DNA from: GWE2-42-39 sp963668595
GTDB lineage: Bacteria; Bacteroidota; Bacteroidia; Bacteroidales; Prolixibacteraceae
Length of the DNA stretch: 64,000 nucleotides
Reading direction: 5' to 3'
NCBI GenBank assembly: GCA_963668595.1
Contig: OY764876.1
Coordinates: 558,001 to 622,000, forward strand
How positions within the stretch are numbered: the first letter of the stretch is position 1; each line of letters opens with the position of its first letter. The translations under genes and the position numbers were made by a program. Below are positions 27,201-35,962 of this stretch, piece by piece. The notes under the pieces are model-generated. The model saw only the letters and a list, made by a program, of their open reading frames with translations. It had not been told where the DNA came from and did not search any database.

Positions 27201-28310
27201 TTATTCTATTTCCTTAACTTTTGTGTAGATAGATTCTATGTTTGATTTGAATATGTATTTAGTTATCAGTATTAAAATATAAATTAGAGAAGTTAGAACT
27301 GCAAATTGAATCATCATTGATTTGCGTTTTGGTTGTTCTCTTATTGTTGGGACTATAGCCGGATCAATTATAATTAGAGTTGGAGTATTTTCTTTTATAA
27401 TTAATTTAATTTGTTCGTATTCTTTCAATAATTGGGATAGAACATTAAATGATAAATTATATTGATTGGATAAAATTTCTTCTTCTCTGCGAGCTAATTC
27501 TGTTGATATGTTTTTGTTCTTATCTCTATGTTCTGCAAGTTTTTTCTGAATCAAGAGGAACTCTTCTTGCTTCTCTTTAACCCGATCTTGGATATATGTG
27601 AGTTTGGGTTGAGTCGATTCTGTTTGCATTCTTATAACATACTCCTGTAACAATTTGTATGACTGATTAGCTAGACAAGCTGTAGCTAGAGGATCTGAAT
27701 ATCTAGCTTTTAGAGTTATATAGTTTTCTTTTTTGTTGATCTCCAATTTTATGTTTTTTGATAATTTTTTACATATGTCTTTTTCTTCTTCTGTCAGTTC
27801 GATTATTCCTACAATCTTATTATTCAACGTAATCGTTGAGCTATTATTTTTATTTAAGAGTGAAGATATAAGTTGAGGAAGACCAATCGTATACTTTTGT
27901 ATTGATTGCAATACATTTGATTTACTATTACTACGAATATCTTCTAATATAGATAATTCCTTTTCTTTATAAGAGAATTGTAGATTGACATTCATAAGCT
28001 CAAGCAGAAATGGTGTGCTAGAAACAAGTAGCGGATAAGAATTAATTGAAAAATTTGATTGCTCATTATTTGTTATATCTACTCCTGCCATTTGGGCCAG
28101 ATCATTTAAGCCATCAAATTTTTTGCTTGATACATTGGATTTCGGCACAAGTCTTATGCTGGTTTCATATTCTGTAGGAACCATAAAAGATATAGTAAGT
28201 CCAATAACACCTCCAATAAAGCCAATTAAAGATATGTGTTTTTTTCTTTTATATATTATAATAAAAAGATCGAGAATATCGATTTTTTCGATGACATTTT
28301 TTTTAATCAT
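27201..28310 (-). CDS. wzz: Wzz-type polysaccharide chain-length regulator
   Basis: A 369-residue protein with an N-terminal transmembrane helix (about 29-48), a periplasmic domain that begins with the typical PTEYETSIRLVPKS and contains a long charged coiled coil (about 235-310), and a C-terminal transmembrane helix (about 335-357) preceded by the proline-containing IREQPKRKSMM. Wzz proteins set the chain length made by Wzy. It lacks a fused tyrosine-kinase domain. It follows the Wza-like gene by 29 bp. Confidence 0.85.
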   Translation of the reverse strand: MIKKNVIEKIDILDLFIIIYKRKKHISLIGFIGGVIGLTISFMVPTEYETSIRLVPKSNVSSKKFDGLNDLAQMAGVDITNNEQSNFSINSYPLLVSSTPFLLELMNVNLQFSYKEKELSILEDIRSNSKSNVLQSIQKYTIGLPQLISSLLNKNNSSTITLNNKIVGIIELTEEEKDICKKLSKNIKLEINKKENYITLKARYSDPLATACLANQSYKLLQEYVIRMQTESTQPKLTYIQDRVKEKQEEFLLIQKKLAEHRDKNKNISTELARREEEILSNQYNLSFNVLSQLLKEYEQIKLIIKENTPTLIIIDPAIVPTIREQPKRKSMMIQFAVLTSLIYILILITKYIFKSNIESIYTKVKEIE

Positions 28311-28339
28311 ATTTATAGAGTACTCGTTTATAATAGAAA

Positions 28340-30751
28340 CTATTTCGTATTAATAATAATAGTAGTAATCGCAACAGCCATAGAGGACATGGTGCTGGCA
28401 ATAGCTAGCCATTTTGCCGTTTGGTCGGTACGGGTTTTTTCCGGTTTTTGAGGAATAATAATCTGACAACCGGCCTCGATGGGCGGATAGTTGTGCCATA
28501 AGTAATTTTTGGTAACTTTCGTTGTTCCGTCAGTATAAATGACAAAAACTTTTCCTTTTTTAGCCTGATCACTAAAACCTCCGGAGCGATCAATATAATA
28601 TTTCAAGCTGCGTCCTTGTTGGTAGGCCATACCAATCGGATTAAGCACTTCTCCGGAAATACGAACCTCTTGCGACTCTTCAGGAATGATAATTCGGTCA
28701 CCATCTTTAAGAATATAATCATACACTGATCCCGGATGTTGAATAATATCTTCAATGCGAAGTTCCAGTTGTTCGTTGGCAAGTTGCTCTTCTGCCTTGT
28801 TCAATAAACTGTCGCTGGAACTCATCTGAATGGCTTCTTTGCTAATGGCAGCATTGCGGTTGGCTCGTTGCATGCGTGCACCTTTTAAAAATGCGTTTTC
28901 AGTAAAACCTCCGGCTCGGGTAATCAAATCCGAAATTCGTTCGTCTTTTGCACTAATTGTGTAAGAGCCGGGATAACGAATTTCTCCGCTGATTGTAACG
29001 GTGCGTTGTTCGTGATACGAAGGAGCCCGGCGCACAAAAACATAGTCAAAAGGTTTTAACGAAAAGGCTTCTCCTGTAGCATCCAAATTGAGTTCCCTGT
29101 CGATTTCAAACTGAAAAAGTTTGACCAATTCCTGACTCATTTGAGCGGCTTCTTCATAACTGTGCCGGCGAGCCAGTTCGATGTACGATTGACTGGCAGC
29201 TTCGGTTAGTCCACCTGCTTTTACGATCAGTTCTTTCAGTGACAAATCATCGGTATATTCATATTGTCCGGGGCGAAGAACCTGTCCCTGAATATTAACA
29301 TATCGTTTTTCTCTTAAATTGAAAATATTCTCAATGATTACCTGATCCTCGCGTTGGAGTGTTAAGTCTGTTTTGCCATTTATCACTTCTTTTACATTGA
29401 ACGAAATAGTTTGCGGACTGAGATCTTGTTGCAAACGTAGAATTAGGCCACGATTGCTGTAATAATCTTCTCGTACGCCCTGTGCTTTTTCAATTAGTTG
29501 CGATAAGCTTAAGCCGGGGCTTAATTCATACGTTCCAGGGCGAAAAACAGCACCACTGATTGTGACTCTGTTTTCATACCGGTTAATGATTGTATTGGCA
29601 ACAATTGAATCACCATTGGATGGAACAAAACTTTCGAATACCGATTGGCTAACGTCGATCACTTTTTTCTCTTTTTCAGTGATTCGTGTGAGTGATAGTT
29701 GTGCCTGATATGCTTGATCTGTAAATCCACCAAGATAACGAATCAGGTCTTTCAGCGTTTCTTTTTCTGTTAGCTCAAACAAACCGGTTCGTTTGAATGC
29801 ACCAGCAGCATCTACCCGTTTTTGATACGTAGGAATATAGATAATATCCTGTTCGCGTAGCTGAATGTTATTTTGTGTATTCGCATTTATCAGGTAGTCG
29901 TACACATCAATGGTTCGGATTGTTTTATTATCGCGAATTACCCGAATATCCCTGAATGAACCATTTTCATTAGGCCCTCCGGAAAGATACAGTGCATTGA
30001 AGGCAGAGGCTGTGGCAGGTAGGGTATAGGTTCCCGGAGCCAATGCTTCGCCAATTACATTTACTTTTATCGAGCGCAGGCTACTGATACTAACTTCGGC
30101 ATAGGTATTCGGTGAAGATCCATCCATGCCCTGGTAGATAGCAATTAGTCGTTTTTTTATCAGGCTTTGTGCTGATGAAAACTCCATCCCTGAAACATAC
30201 ACGGGCCCCAAATCCGGAATTTGTATTGCTCCGTTTTGATCAACATTCAGCTGGTAGGTTGTTTGACTTGCTCCCCAAATGGATATTTGTAATTGATCGC
30301 CAATTCCCAGAACATAGTTTTTTGGGGTGGGGATATTTACTGAAGGTTCAAATGTCAGATTCTCTGAATTAAAAAGTTGGAAGCCAAAGATGCGTTTCGC
30401 TTCTTTGGTTGCAACGATTGCTGCTTTTTCAGAAAAAGACTCGCGAGCAAGTTCTGATGCTTGTACTGTTTGTGCTCCCGGATTGGCAACCGATTTTCCT
30501 CCACCCAATTGGATTTCCTGAATGCGGCGTTTAACCTGCTCAATTTGTGTGGGGGTAGCACCTTGCATACGTGCTAATTGTGTTGCTTCATCAATGGATA
30601 ATCCTCTGGAGTTAACTTCATTAACAATACGCTGTATTTGTTGGTCGGAGAGTGCATTAACATCAATGTTTGCAGGATTCTGTGCATACATTGGAATTGA
30701 TGCCCCCAAACTGGCAGCAAAAAACATGAAAAGCAGCAAAAATTTATGCAT
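28340..30751 (-). CDS. wza: Wza-like outer-membrane polysaccharide export protein with multiple SLBB domains
   Basis: An 803-residue protein with a signal peptide (cleavage near MYAQ-NP). A Pro/Asn-rich N-terminal part with a short helix-turn segment is followed by the polysaccharide-export domain (about 130-210: NYVLGIGDQLQISIWG). Several SLBB beta-grasp repeats follow, each with a G-x-Y/F-xL plus LxxLIxxAGG rhythm (for example LSLKELIVKAGGLTEAA). A C-terminal hydrophobic helix lies at about 778-800. Size (about 800 versus 380 for enterobacterial Wza) is usual for Bacteroidota. It forms the outer channel for capsule export with Wzz. It is the first gene of the legB to wzi operon and lies next to the 1.18-kb island, which should contain the promoter. 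Confidence 0.9.
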   Translation of the reverse strand: MHKFLLLFMFFAASLGASIPMYAQNPANIDVNALSDQQIQRIVNEVNSRGLSIDEATQLARMQGATPTQIEQVKRRIQEIQLGGGKSVANPGAQTVQASELARESFSEKAAIVATKEAKRIFGFQLFNSENLTFEPSVNIPTPKNYVLGIGDQLQISIWGASQTTYQLNVDQNGAIQIPDLGPVYVSGMEFSSAQSLIKKRLIAIYQGMDGSSPNTYAEVSISSLRSIKVNVIGEALAPGTYTLPATASAFNALYLSGGPNENGSFRDIRVIRDNKTIRTIDVYDYLINANTQNNIQLREQDIIYIPTYQKRVDAAGAFKRTGLFELTEKETLKDLIRYLGGFTDQAYQAQLSLTRITEKEKKVIDVSQSVFESFVPSNGDSIVANTIINRYENRVTISGAVFRPGTYELSPGLSLSQLIEKAQGVREDYYSNRGLILRLQQDLSPQTISFNVKEVINGKTDLTLQREDQVIIENIFNLREKRYVNIQGQVLRPGQYEYTDDLSLKELIVKAGGLTEAASQSYIELARRHSYEEAAQMSQELVKLFQFEIDRELNLDATGEAFSLKPFDYVFVRRAPSYHEQRTVTISGEIRYPGSYTISAKDERISDLITRAGGFTENAFLKGARMQRANRNAAISKEAIQMSSSDSLLNKAEEQLANEQLELRIEDIIQHPGSVYDYILKDGDRIIIPEESQEVRISGEVLNPIGMAYQQGRSLKYYIDRSGGFSDQAKKGKVFVIYTDGTTKVTKNYLWHNYPPIEAGCQIIIPQKPEKTRTDQTAKWLAIASTMSSMAVAITTIIINTK

Positions 30752-31934
30752 AGTATAAGGTGTTATTTGTTTTTCAAAGATAAAGAAAGTTGTAAAATGA
30801 ATAGCTATAAGCTACAAGCTGTAAGCTTCAAGGCTCAAGACAAACAGCCGAAAAGAATGAGACAGAGGTTAAGGCTGAGGTTAAGATTAAGAATGAGAAA
30901 CAGCCAGGGAATATTTACAATTTGACGATTTACCATTTACTATTCAAAATTTATAATTTTCCTTCTGTGTTACTCTGTGATAAACTTGGTGAACCTCTGT
31001 GGTTAAGATTGCTACAAGCTGATAGACTCAAGCTTCAAGAAAACAATCGCAAGCAAAATCAATGACTAAAAATGACAAATAATGTCCTTAAATGACATCG
31101 GGAACAGCCAAAACTGTCAGACTATAGATCTTTATATTAACAGTTCCACGAAAATGACCATGAATGTCGATGACTGATTACGAATGACTGTTAATGTCAT
31201 GGAATGACAACAATGAAAACAACGATAACTAAAACAATAATTATAACTTATCTGAACCCGGTGTTGTACTCCTAAGTTGTCATTGGCCTACAGCTTCGCC
31301 TCCTCAGTCACAGCGCGGAAACTAAGTAGATACGGCAAATTTAAACGAAGGCAAAAATAAACCAATAAGCTTATGCCTATTTTCAAAATAGCTCATTTTT
31401 TGTGAACAGGTTGTTTTTATGTGTGAACGGTTCTTTTTCATTCGTGAACGAGTATTTTACTCTATTTATTGTTCAGTTGTCGGTCTGAAAGTAAACTGCA
31501 AGTCGTAAGACAAACAGCCGAAAAGAATGAGACAGAGGTTAAGGCTGAGGTTAAGATTAAGAATGAGAAACAGCCAGGGTATATTTACAATTTGACGATT
31601 TACCATTTACTATTCAAAATTTACAATTTTCCTTCCGTGTAACTCGGTGAGAAACTCGGTGAACCTCTGTGGTTAAGATAGCTACAAACCACAAACAGTA
31701 AATTCCAAAAACAAAAAGTCCAAATTCCAAAGAAAACAGTAATGGAGTCAAAAGCTGATATTCAGAAACAGCCAAAACTGTCAGACTATAGATCTTTATA
31801 TTAACAGTTCCTCGAAAATGGACATGAATCTCGATGAATGACTACGAATGACTGCTAAATGACAATAATCAGCAGAATTCTTCCTATTCCTTTCTCCTTT
31901 TTCCCTCCTCAACTTCTCTCTCCTCAACTTCTTC
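30752..31934. repeat. Intergenic repeat-mosaic island V with 175-bp direct repeat
   Basis: A 1183-bp gap with no credible gene. A nearly identical block occurs at 30837-31011 and 31507-31681 (offset exactly 670 bp). It starts AAGACAAACAGCCG and runs through a purine-rich GGTTAAGGCTGAGGTTAAG section, an AT-rich part and GGTGAACCTCTGTGGTTAAG. A second shared unit (CAGCCAAAACTGTCAGACTA to GTTCC) lies near 31105 and 31769, at offset 664. ATGAC-rich runs follow each. The unique central part 31240-31500 includes a copy of a 20-mer also found at 39158. Confidence 0.85.
31293..31312 (+). repeat. 20-bp dispersed repeat, copy 1
   Basis: GCTTCGCCTCCTCAGTCACA occurs here and again, identical, at 39158-39177. 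Both copies are intergenic and in the same orientation. It is GC-richer than its surroundings. Confidence 0.8.
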
Positions 31935-33878
31935 TTATACAATCGGGAAGATTTGTTTTTCTTCCAGAAAAGCGAGTACTGTCTCTATATTTTTACCGTT
32001 TTTTTCAGGTTTAAATGTAAATAATGCATTAGTGGGAGCTTCGTATGAAATTTGGAATCCTGGTAAATCATTGATTTCTCCCTCTTCTGCTTGCTTATAT
32101 AATAATGGCCGATATTGCCTGCATTCTTCAAGACTTGCATCCATGTGAATGAGCAGAAAACGGTCTTGTCCGATGATTTCTGCAACTTGTTTGCGATTGC
32201 TATCGTCCGGCGAAATAAACGAACATACTGTAATAATGCCTTGATCGTTGAGCAAACGACAAACTTCTGCAACCCGACGTAAATGTTCGGCTCTGTCGCT
32301 TAGTGTGTAATCGAGTTCACGAGATAGTCCTGAACGTACAGAACTTCCATCAAGCAGAACAACCGTTGCTCCTCTGTCGAATAATTCTTTTTCTAACTGA
32401 AAAGCCAGGTCATTTTTGCCTGAACCATGCAATCCTGTAACCCAGATAGTTGCTCCTTGCTGGTTATAGCGTTGTTGGCGTTCTTTCACACTGATTAAAC
32501 ATTCGCCTCGCTCAACTTTTAATTTATTGAGTCGTTCTTCGTCTTTATCGCTAATACGGGACGGAAGTTCAGTGCTGTCCACCTTATCAATGATCATTCC
32601 CACCGCACAAGTATTGTGACTGATTGGATCGATGAGCACAAACGATCCGGTATTCCGGTTCTTTTTGTACGGATCAAAGAATAACGGTTTATTACTAGTT
32701 AGAATAGCACGTCCTATTTCATTCAGCGAAAAGTAGTCGATTTTAGACTTTTCCAGAGTATTGACATCTACTTTATATCGAATTGAGTCAACTTTAACTT
32801 TTGTGGTTTGATTGGCGTGCTTGATGAAAAAATGAGTATTGGGGTTCATAGCTGTTTCGTCCATCCAAACAAGCATAGCTTCGAAATGGCGTTCAACACG
32901 CGGCAGATTGTCCGGATATACAAGCATATCTCCCCTGGAGATGTCGATTTCATCTTCCAGCGTAATGGTTATTGACTGAGGCGGAAAAGCTTCCTGCAAT
33001 TCTCCATCGTAAGTGGTAATGCTTTTAATTTTTGATGTTTTCCTTGAAGGAAGTACCATAATGGTTTCTCCCTGACGGACAATACCTGAAGCAATACGGG
33101 CTGAAAAACCACGAAAATCGCGATCCGGACGTAAAACGTACTGAACAGGATAACGCATGTCATCAAAGTTGCGGTCGCTGCTTACGTGGATGGTTTCAAG
33201 TAACTCAAGTACACTTTTGCCATGATACCAGGGCATTTTATCTGAAATTTCTACCACATTTTCTCCTTTTAAAGCAGAGAGTGGAATAAAATGAACATCC
33301 GGAACGTCCAGTTGTGTGACAAAATTTTTGTAATCGGCACAAATTGAATCGAATACTTGCTGATCGTAATTAACCAAATCCATTTTGTTTACAGCCAGAA
33401 CAATATGTTTTATTCCGAGTAACGAAACAAGGAATGTGTGTCGGCGCGTTTGCGTAATAACTCCTTTGGTAGCATCAATTAATATTATCGCAAGGTTAGC
33501 TGTAGATGCTCCGGTAACCATGTTGCGGGTGTACTGTTCGTGCCCTGGAGTATCGGCAATAATGAATTTGCGTTTATTGGTTGAAAAATAACGATAGGCT
33601 ACATCAATGGTAATTCCTTGTTCGCGTTCCGCTTTTAATCCGTCAAGCAATAAGGCGTAGTCAATTTCTTCTCCGGCATGTCCTACTCGTTTGCTATCGC
33701 GTTCCAGCGCTGCCAACTGATCTTCGTAGATTCGTTTGCTATCGAACAGTAAACGACCAATGAGGGTTGATTTACCGTCGTCAACTGATCCGGCAGTAAG
33801 TAAGCGGAGCAAATCTTTTTTCTCATCCTGATTAAGAAATGCTTGTATGTCAAGGTGTGTAGCGTCTGATGTTATCAT
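31935..33878 (-). CDS. cysN: Sulfate adenylyltransferase subunit 1 fused to APS-kinase-like domain (CysN-CysC)
   Basis: A 647-residue fusion. The N-terminal EF-Tu-like GTPase (about 22-450) has G1 GSVDDGKS (30-37), G3 DTPGHEQY and G4 NKMD. With CysD it makes adenylyl sulfate (APS). The C-terminal domain (about 475-647) resembles APS kinase, but key residues differ. Its P-loop reads GLHGSGKND, so K488 is followed by Asn instead of Ser/Thr. The substrate motif is DGSSVRSGL instead of DGDNVRxGL, and the usual DPKGLYKKAR reads YRPLLYKQAE. APS phosphorylation may be weakened or lost; I recall similar wording in other Bacteroidota fusions, so it may be an ancestral variant. Normally the gene follows cysD directly; here a small gene lies between. 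Confidence 0.9.
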   Translation of the reverse strand: MITSDATHLDIQAFLNQDEKKDLLRLLTAGSVDDGKSTLIGRLLFDSKRIYEDQLAALERDSKRVGHAGEEIDYALLLDGLKAEREQGITIDVAYRYFSTNKRKFIIADTPGHEQYTRNMVTGASTANLAIILIDATKGVITQTRRHTFLVSLLGIKHIVLAVNKMDLVNYDQQVFDSICADYKNFVTQLDVPDVHFIPLSALKGENVVEISDKMPWYHGKSVLELLETIHVSSDRNFDDMRYPVQYVLRPDRDFRGFSARIASGIVRQGETIMVLPSRKTSKIKSITTYDGELQEAFPPQSITITLEDEIDISRGDMLVYPDNLPRVERHFEAMLVWMDETAMNPNTHFFIKHANQTTKVKVDSIRYKVDVNTLEKSKIDYFSLNEIGRAILTSNKPLFFDPYKKNRNTGSFVLIDPISHNTCAVGMIIDKVDSTELPSRISDKDEERLNKLKVERGECLISVKERQQRYNQQGATIWVTGLHGSGKNDLAFQLEKELFDRGATVVLLDGSSVRSGLSRELDYTLSDRAEHLRRVAEVCRLLNDQGIITVCSFISPDDSNRKQVAEIIGQDRFLLIHMDASLEECRQYRPLLYKQAEEGEINDLPGFQISYEAPTNALFTFKPEKNGKNIETVLAFLEEKQIFPIV

Positions 33879-33893
33879 GATAAATTCGAATTG

Positions 33894-34326
33894 ATTAAAG
33901 GTTGAGGTTGAGTTTAAGATTGAGAAAGACTCCGGATGATCTTATTTATTTCTAATATTAGATCATTGTATTTGTTGTGCAATGTTGCAACAACTTCTTT
34001 TTCAAAATAACCAACACTTTCACCATATATTAAATGATTTTGAGTTTCATAACCTGAACCTCTGGCTATGGTATAAAAATTTGCCTTATCTCTGTGTGTC
34101 TTTCGTCCAAATGCTTCTGATATATTTGAGGCAGCACTGGATGAAGCTCTTCGAATCTGAGATGTCAGGCTGTAATCTTCTGATCTGGGGAGACTGATTG
34201 TAAGTTTGTGCACTTCGATTGCTAAATAATGTGCATTTTGCCAAACAGGCATTTCTGTAAAACTTTTATATAGCATAAATCAAAATTAAAGCATTAAACC
34301 TCAACCTTAATCTCAAACTCAATCTA
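33894..34326. repeat. Inverted purine-rich repeats flanking the four-helix-bundle gene
   Basis: At 33894-33924 the plus strand reads ATTAAAGGTTGAGGTTGAG and continues in the same rhythm. At 34293-34326 the complementary sense appears (ATTAAACCTCAACCTTAATC...). This is the island purine module in opposite orientations on either side of the small gene at 33914-34276; the left arm overlaps the gene's 3' end. Confidence 0.6.
33914..34276 (-). CDS. Four-helix-bundle protein (23S rRNA intervening-sequence/S23 family)
   Basis: A 120-residue protein starting MLYKSFTEMPVWQNAHYLAIEV. It matches the small four-helix-bundle family first seen in 23S rRNA intervening sequences, including the landmarks LTSQIRRASSSAASNISEAFGR and IARGSGYETQNHL. 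Function is unknown; members are often associated with repeats or insertions. Here it sits between cysD and cysN, which are normally adjacent and co-transcribed, and is bracketed by inverted copies of the island purine module, suggesting a later insertion. Confidence 0.85.
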   Translation of the reverse strand: MLYKSFTEMPVWQNAHYLAIEVHKLTISLPRSEDYSLTSQIRRASSSAASNISEAFGRKTHRDKANFYTIARGSGYETQNHLIYGESVGYFEKEVVATLHNKYNDLILEINKIIRSLSQS

Positions 34327-35235
34327 CTAAAAATACCCTTCTCTCTTTTTTTGTTCCATGCTGGCTTCCTGGTCAAAGTCGATTACGCGTGTTGTTCGTT
34401 CCGATACGGTAACGGTCATCATTTCTTCAACAATGGCCTCGATGGTATCTGCGTCCGAGTCGATGGCTCCGGTGAGCGGATAGCAACCAAGTGTACGGAA
34501 GCGTACTTTGCGCATTTTGGCTTGTTTGCGAAGCTCCTCCGGCATTCGCTCGTCATCTGCCATAATCAGATTGCCGTCAATTTCAACAATGGGACGTTCT
34601 TTGGCATAGTAAAGCGGAACAATCGGAATATTTTCCAAACGGATGTATTGCCAAATGTCTAGCTCGGTCCAGTTTGAAATAGGGAACACTCGTATCGATT
34701 CGCCTTTGTGTACTTTGGCATTGTAGATGTCCCATAATTCAGGTCGTTGATTTTTTGGATCCCATTGATGGAATTTGTCACGAAATGAAAAGATTCGCTC
34801 TTTTGCCCGTGATTTTTCTTCATCACGGCGTGCACCGCCAAAGGCTGCGTCAAACTTATATTTGTTCAAGCCTTCAAGCAGGGCTTGAGTTTTCATTACA
34901 TCGGTATGTACTTTACTGCCGTGCGTGAACGGTCCAACTCCTGACTCGTAGCCTGCTTTATTGTAGTGAACAATCAAGTCCCAGCCATTTTCTCTGGCAT
35001 AATTATCGCGGAATTCAATCATTTCTTTGAATTTCCATTTCGAGTCGATATGCATCAGAGGGAAAGGGACTTTGCCCGGATAAAATGCTTTCTCGGCCAG
35101 ACGAACCATTACCGATGAGTCTTTTCCGATGGAATAAAGCATAACCGGATTTTCAAATTCTGCGGCTACTTCACGGATAATATGAATGGCTTCTGCTTCT
35201 AATTCTTTAAGATGTGTCAGATTGTATTGTGACAT
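34327..35235 (-). CDS. cysD: Sulfate adenylyltransferase subunit 2 (ATP sulfurylase, CysD)
   Basis: A 302-residue PAPS-reductase-like protein with the PP-loop SIGKDSSVMVRLAEKAF near residue 35, FGGARRDEEKSRAKER, and the C-terminal signature RTLGCYPLTGAIDSDA. With CysN it forms APS from ATP and sulfate. It starts downstream of a 727-bp repeat island and is followed by the four-helix-bundle gene and cysN. Confidence 0.95.
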   Translation of the reverse strand: MSQYNLTHLKELEAEAIHIIREVAAEFENPVMLYSIGKDSSVMVRLAEKAFYPGKVPFPLMHIDSKWKFKEMIEFRDNYARENGWDLIVHYNKAGYESGVGPFTHGSKVHTDVMKTQALLEGLNKYKFDAAFGGARRDEEKSRAKERIFSFRDKFHQWDPKNQRPELWDIYNAKVHKGESIRVFPISNWTELDIWQYIRLENIPIVPLYYAKERPIVEIDGNLIMADDERMPEELRKQAKMRKVRFRTLGCYPLTGAIDSDADTIEAIVEEMMTVTVSERTTRVIDFDQEASMEQKKREGYF

Positions 35236-35962
35236 GAAAAAATGCTTTTATATGCGTTTAACTACCGGTGACAAAAATAACAGACCAACGGTAGGCGATT
35301 ATTCGTATTTATACTCATTTACCTGATGTGGAAAACTGGAATTCCAGATTTTCAGACTCCAGATTTTAGACTTTAGACTAACAACCGGAAGGCTGAGATT
35401 AAGATTGAGTAAAGAAGAGTTGTCGAAGTTTTCAGGTTCTCAAGGTTCTCCAAATTCCCAAGGACGCAGCTGGCTGTTTTCTTGGGACTTGTGACTTAGG
35501 ACTTAAAGCATAAGGCAAAGGCTAAGATTGAGAGAAGTCGTGAGACGTGAGTATTGAGATATGAGTAAGCTACTAGTAGTAAGTACTAAGTCCAAAATAG
35601 TAAGACAACAGCCGGAGAAAAATTAAGATTAACGATTAACAGCGGGCTGTTTTCTTAGGACTTAGGATTTAGGATTTGATGGATAAGATTGATATACAGC
35701 CAATTTGTATTTATAATTTAAAATTCAAAATTTAAAATTCAGCATTTCTCTGCTGTGAGACTCTGTGAAAAACTCGGTGAACCTCTGTGTTTAAGCTAGC
35801 TGCAAGACACAAGCTTCAAGAACACCACCACTGGCAAAATCAATGGCAAAGAATGACTAATAATGTACATCAATGACAGCAACGAAAACCTGATAGCTCT
35901 GGTAAATTGAAAATTACTTATGAACTTAGTTCCTCTGCACTGATGCACCCTTTTTTATGTTT
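35236..35962. repeat. Intergenic repeat-mosaic island VI
   Basis: A 727-bp gap with no credible gene. About 35260-35330 may hold the cysD promoter. From 35407 to about 35884 it parallels island II module by module (GAAGAGTTGTCGAAGTTTTC, GGCTGTTTTCTTGGGACTTG, GTGAGACGTGAGTATTGAG, AGTAAGTACTAAGTCC, CAGCCGGAGAAAAATT, AACAGCGGGCTGTTTTCTTA, the AT-rich unit, CTCTGCTGTGAGACTCTG, AGCTGCAAGACACAAGC, ATGAC runs). It is about 30 kb away from that copy and in the same orientation. Confidence 0.85.
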
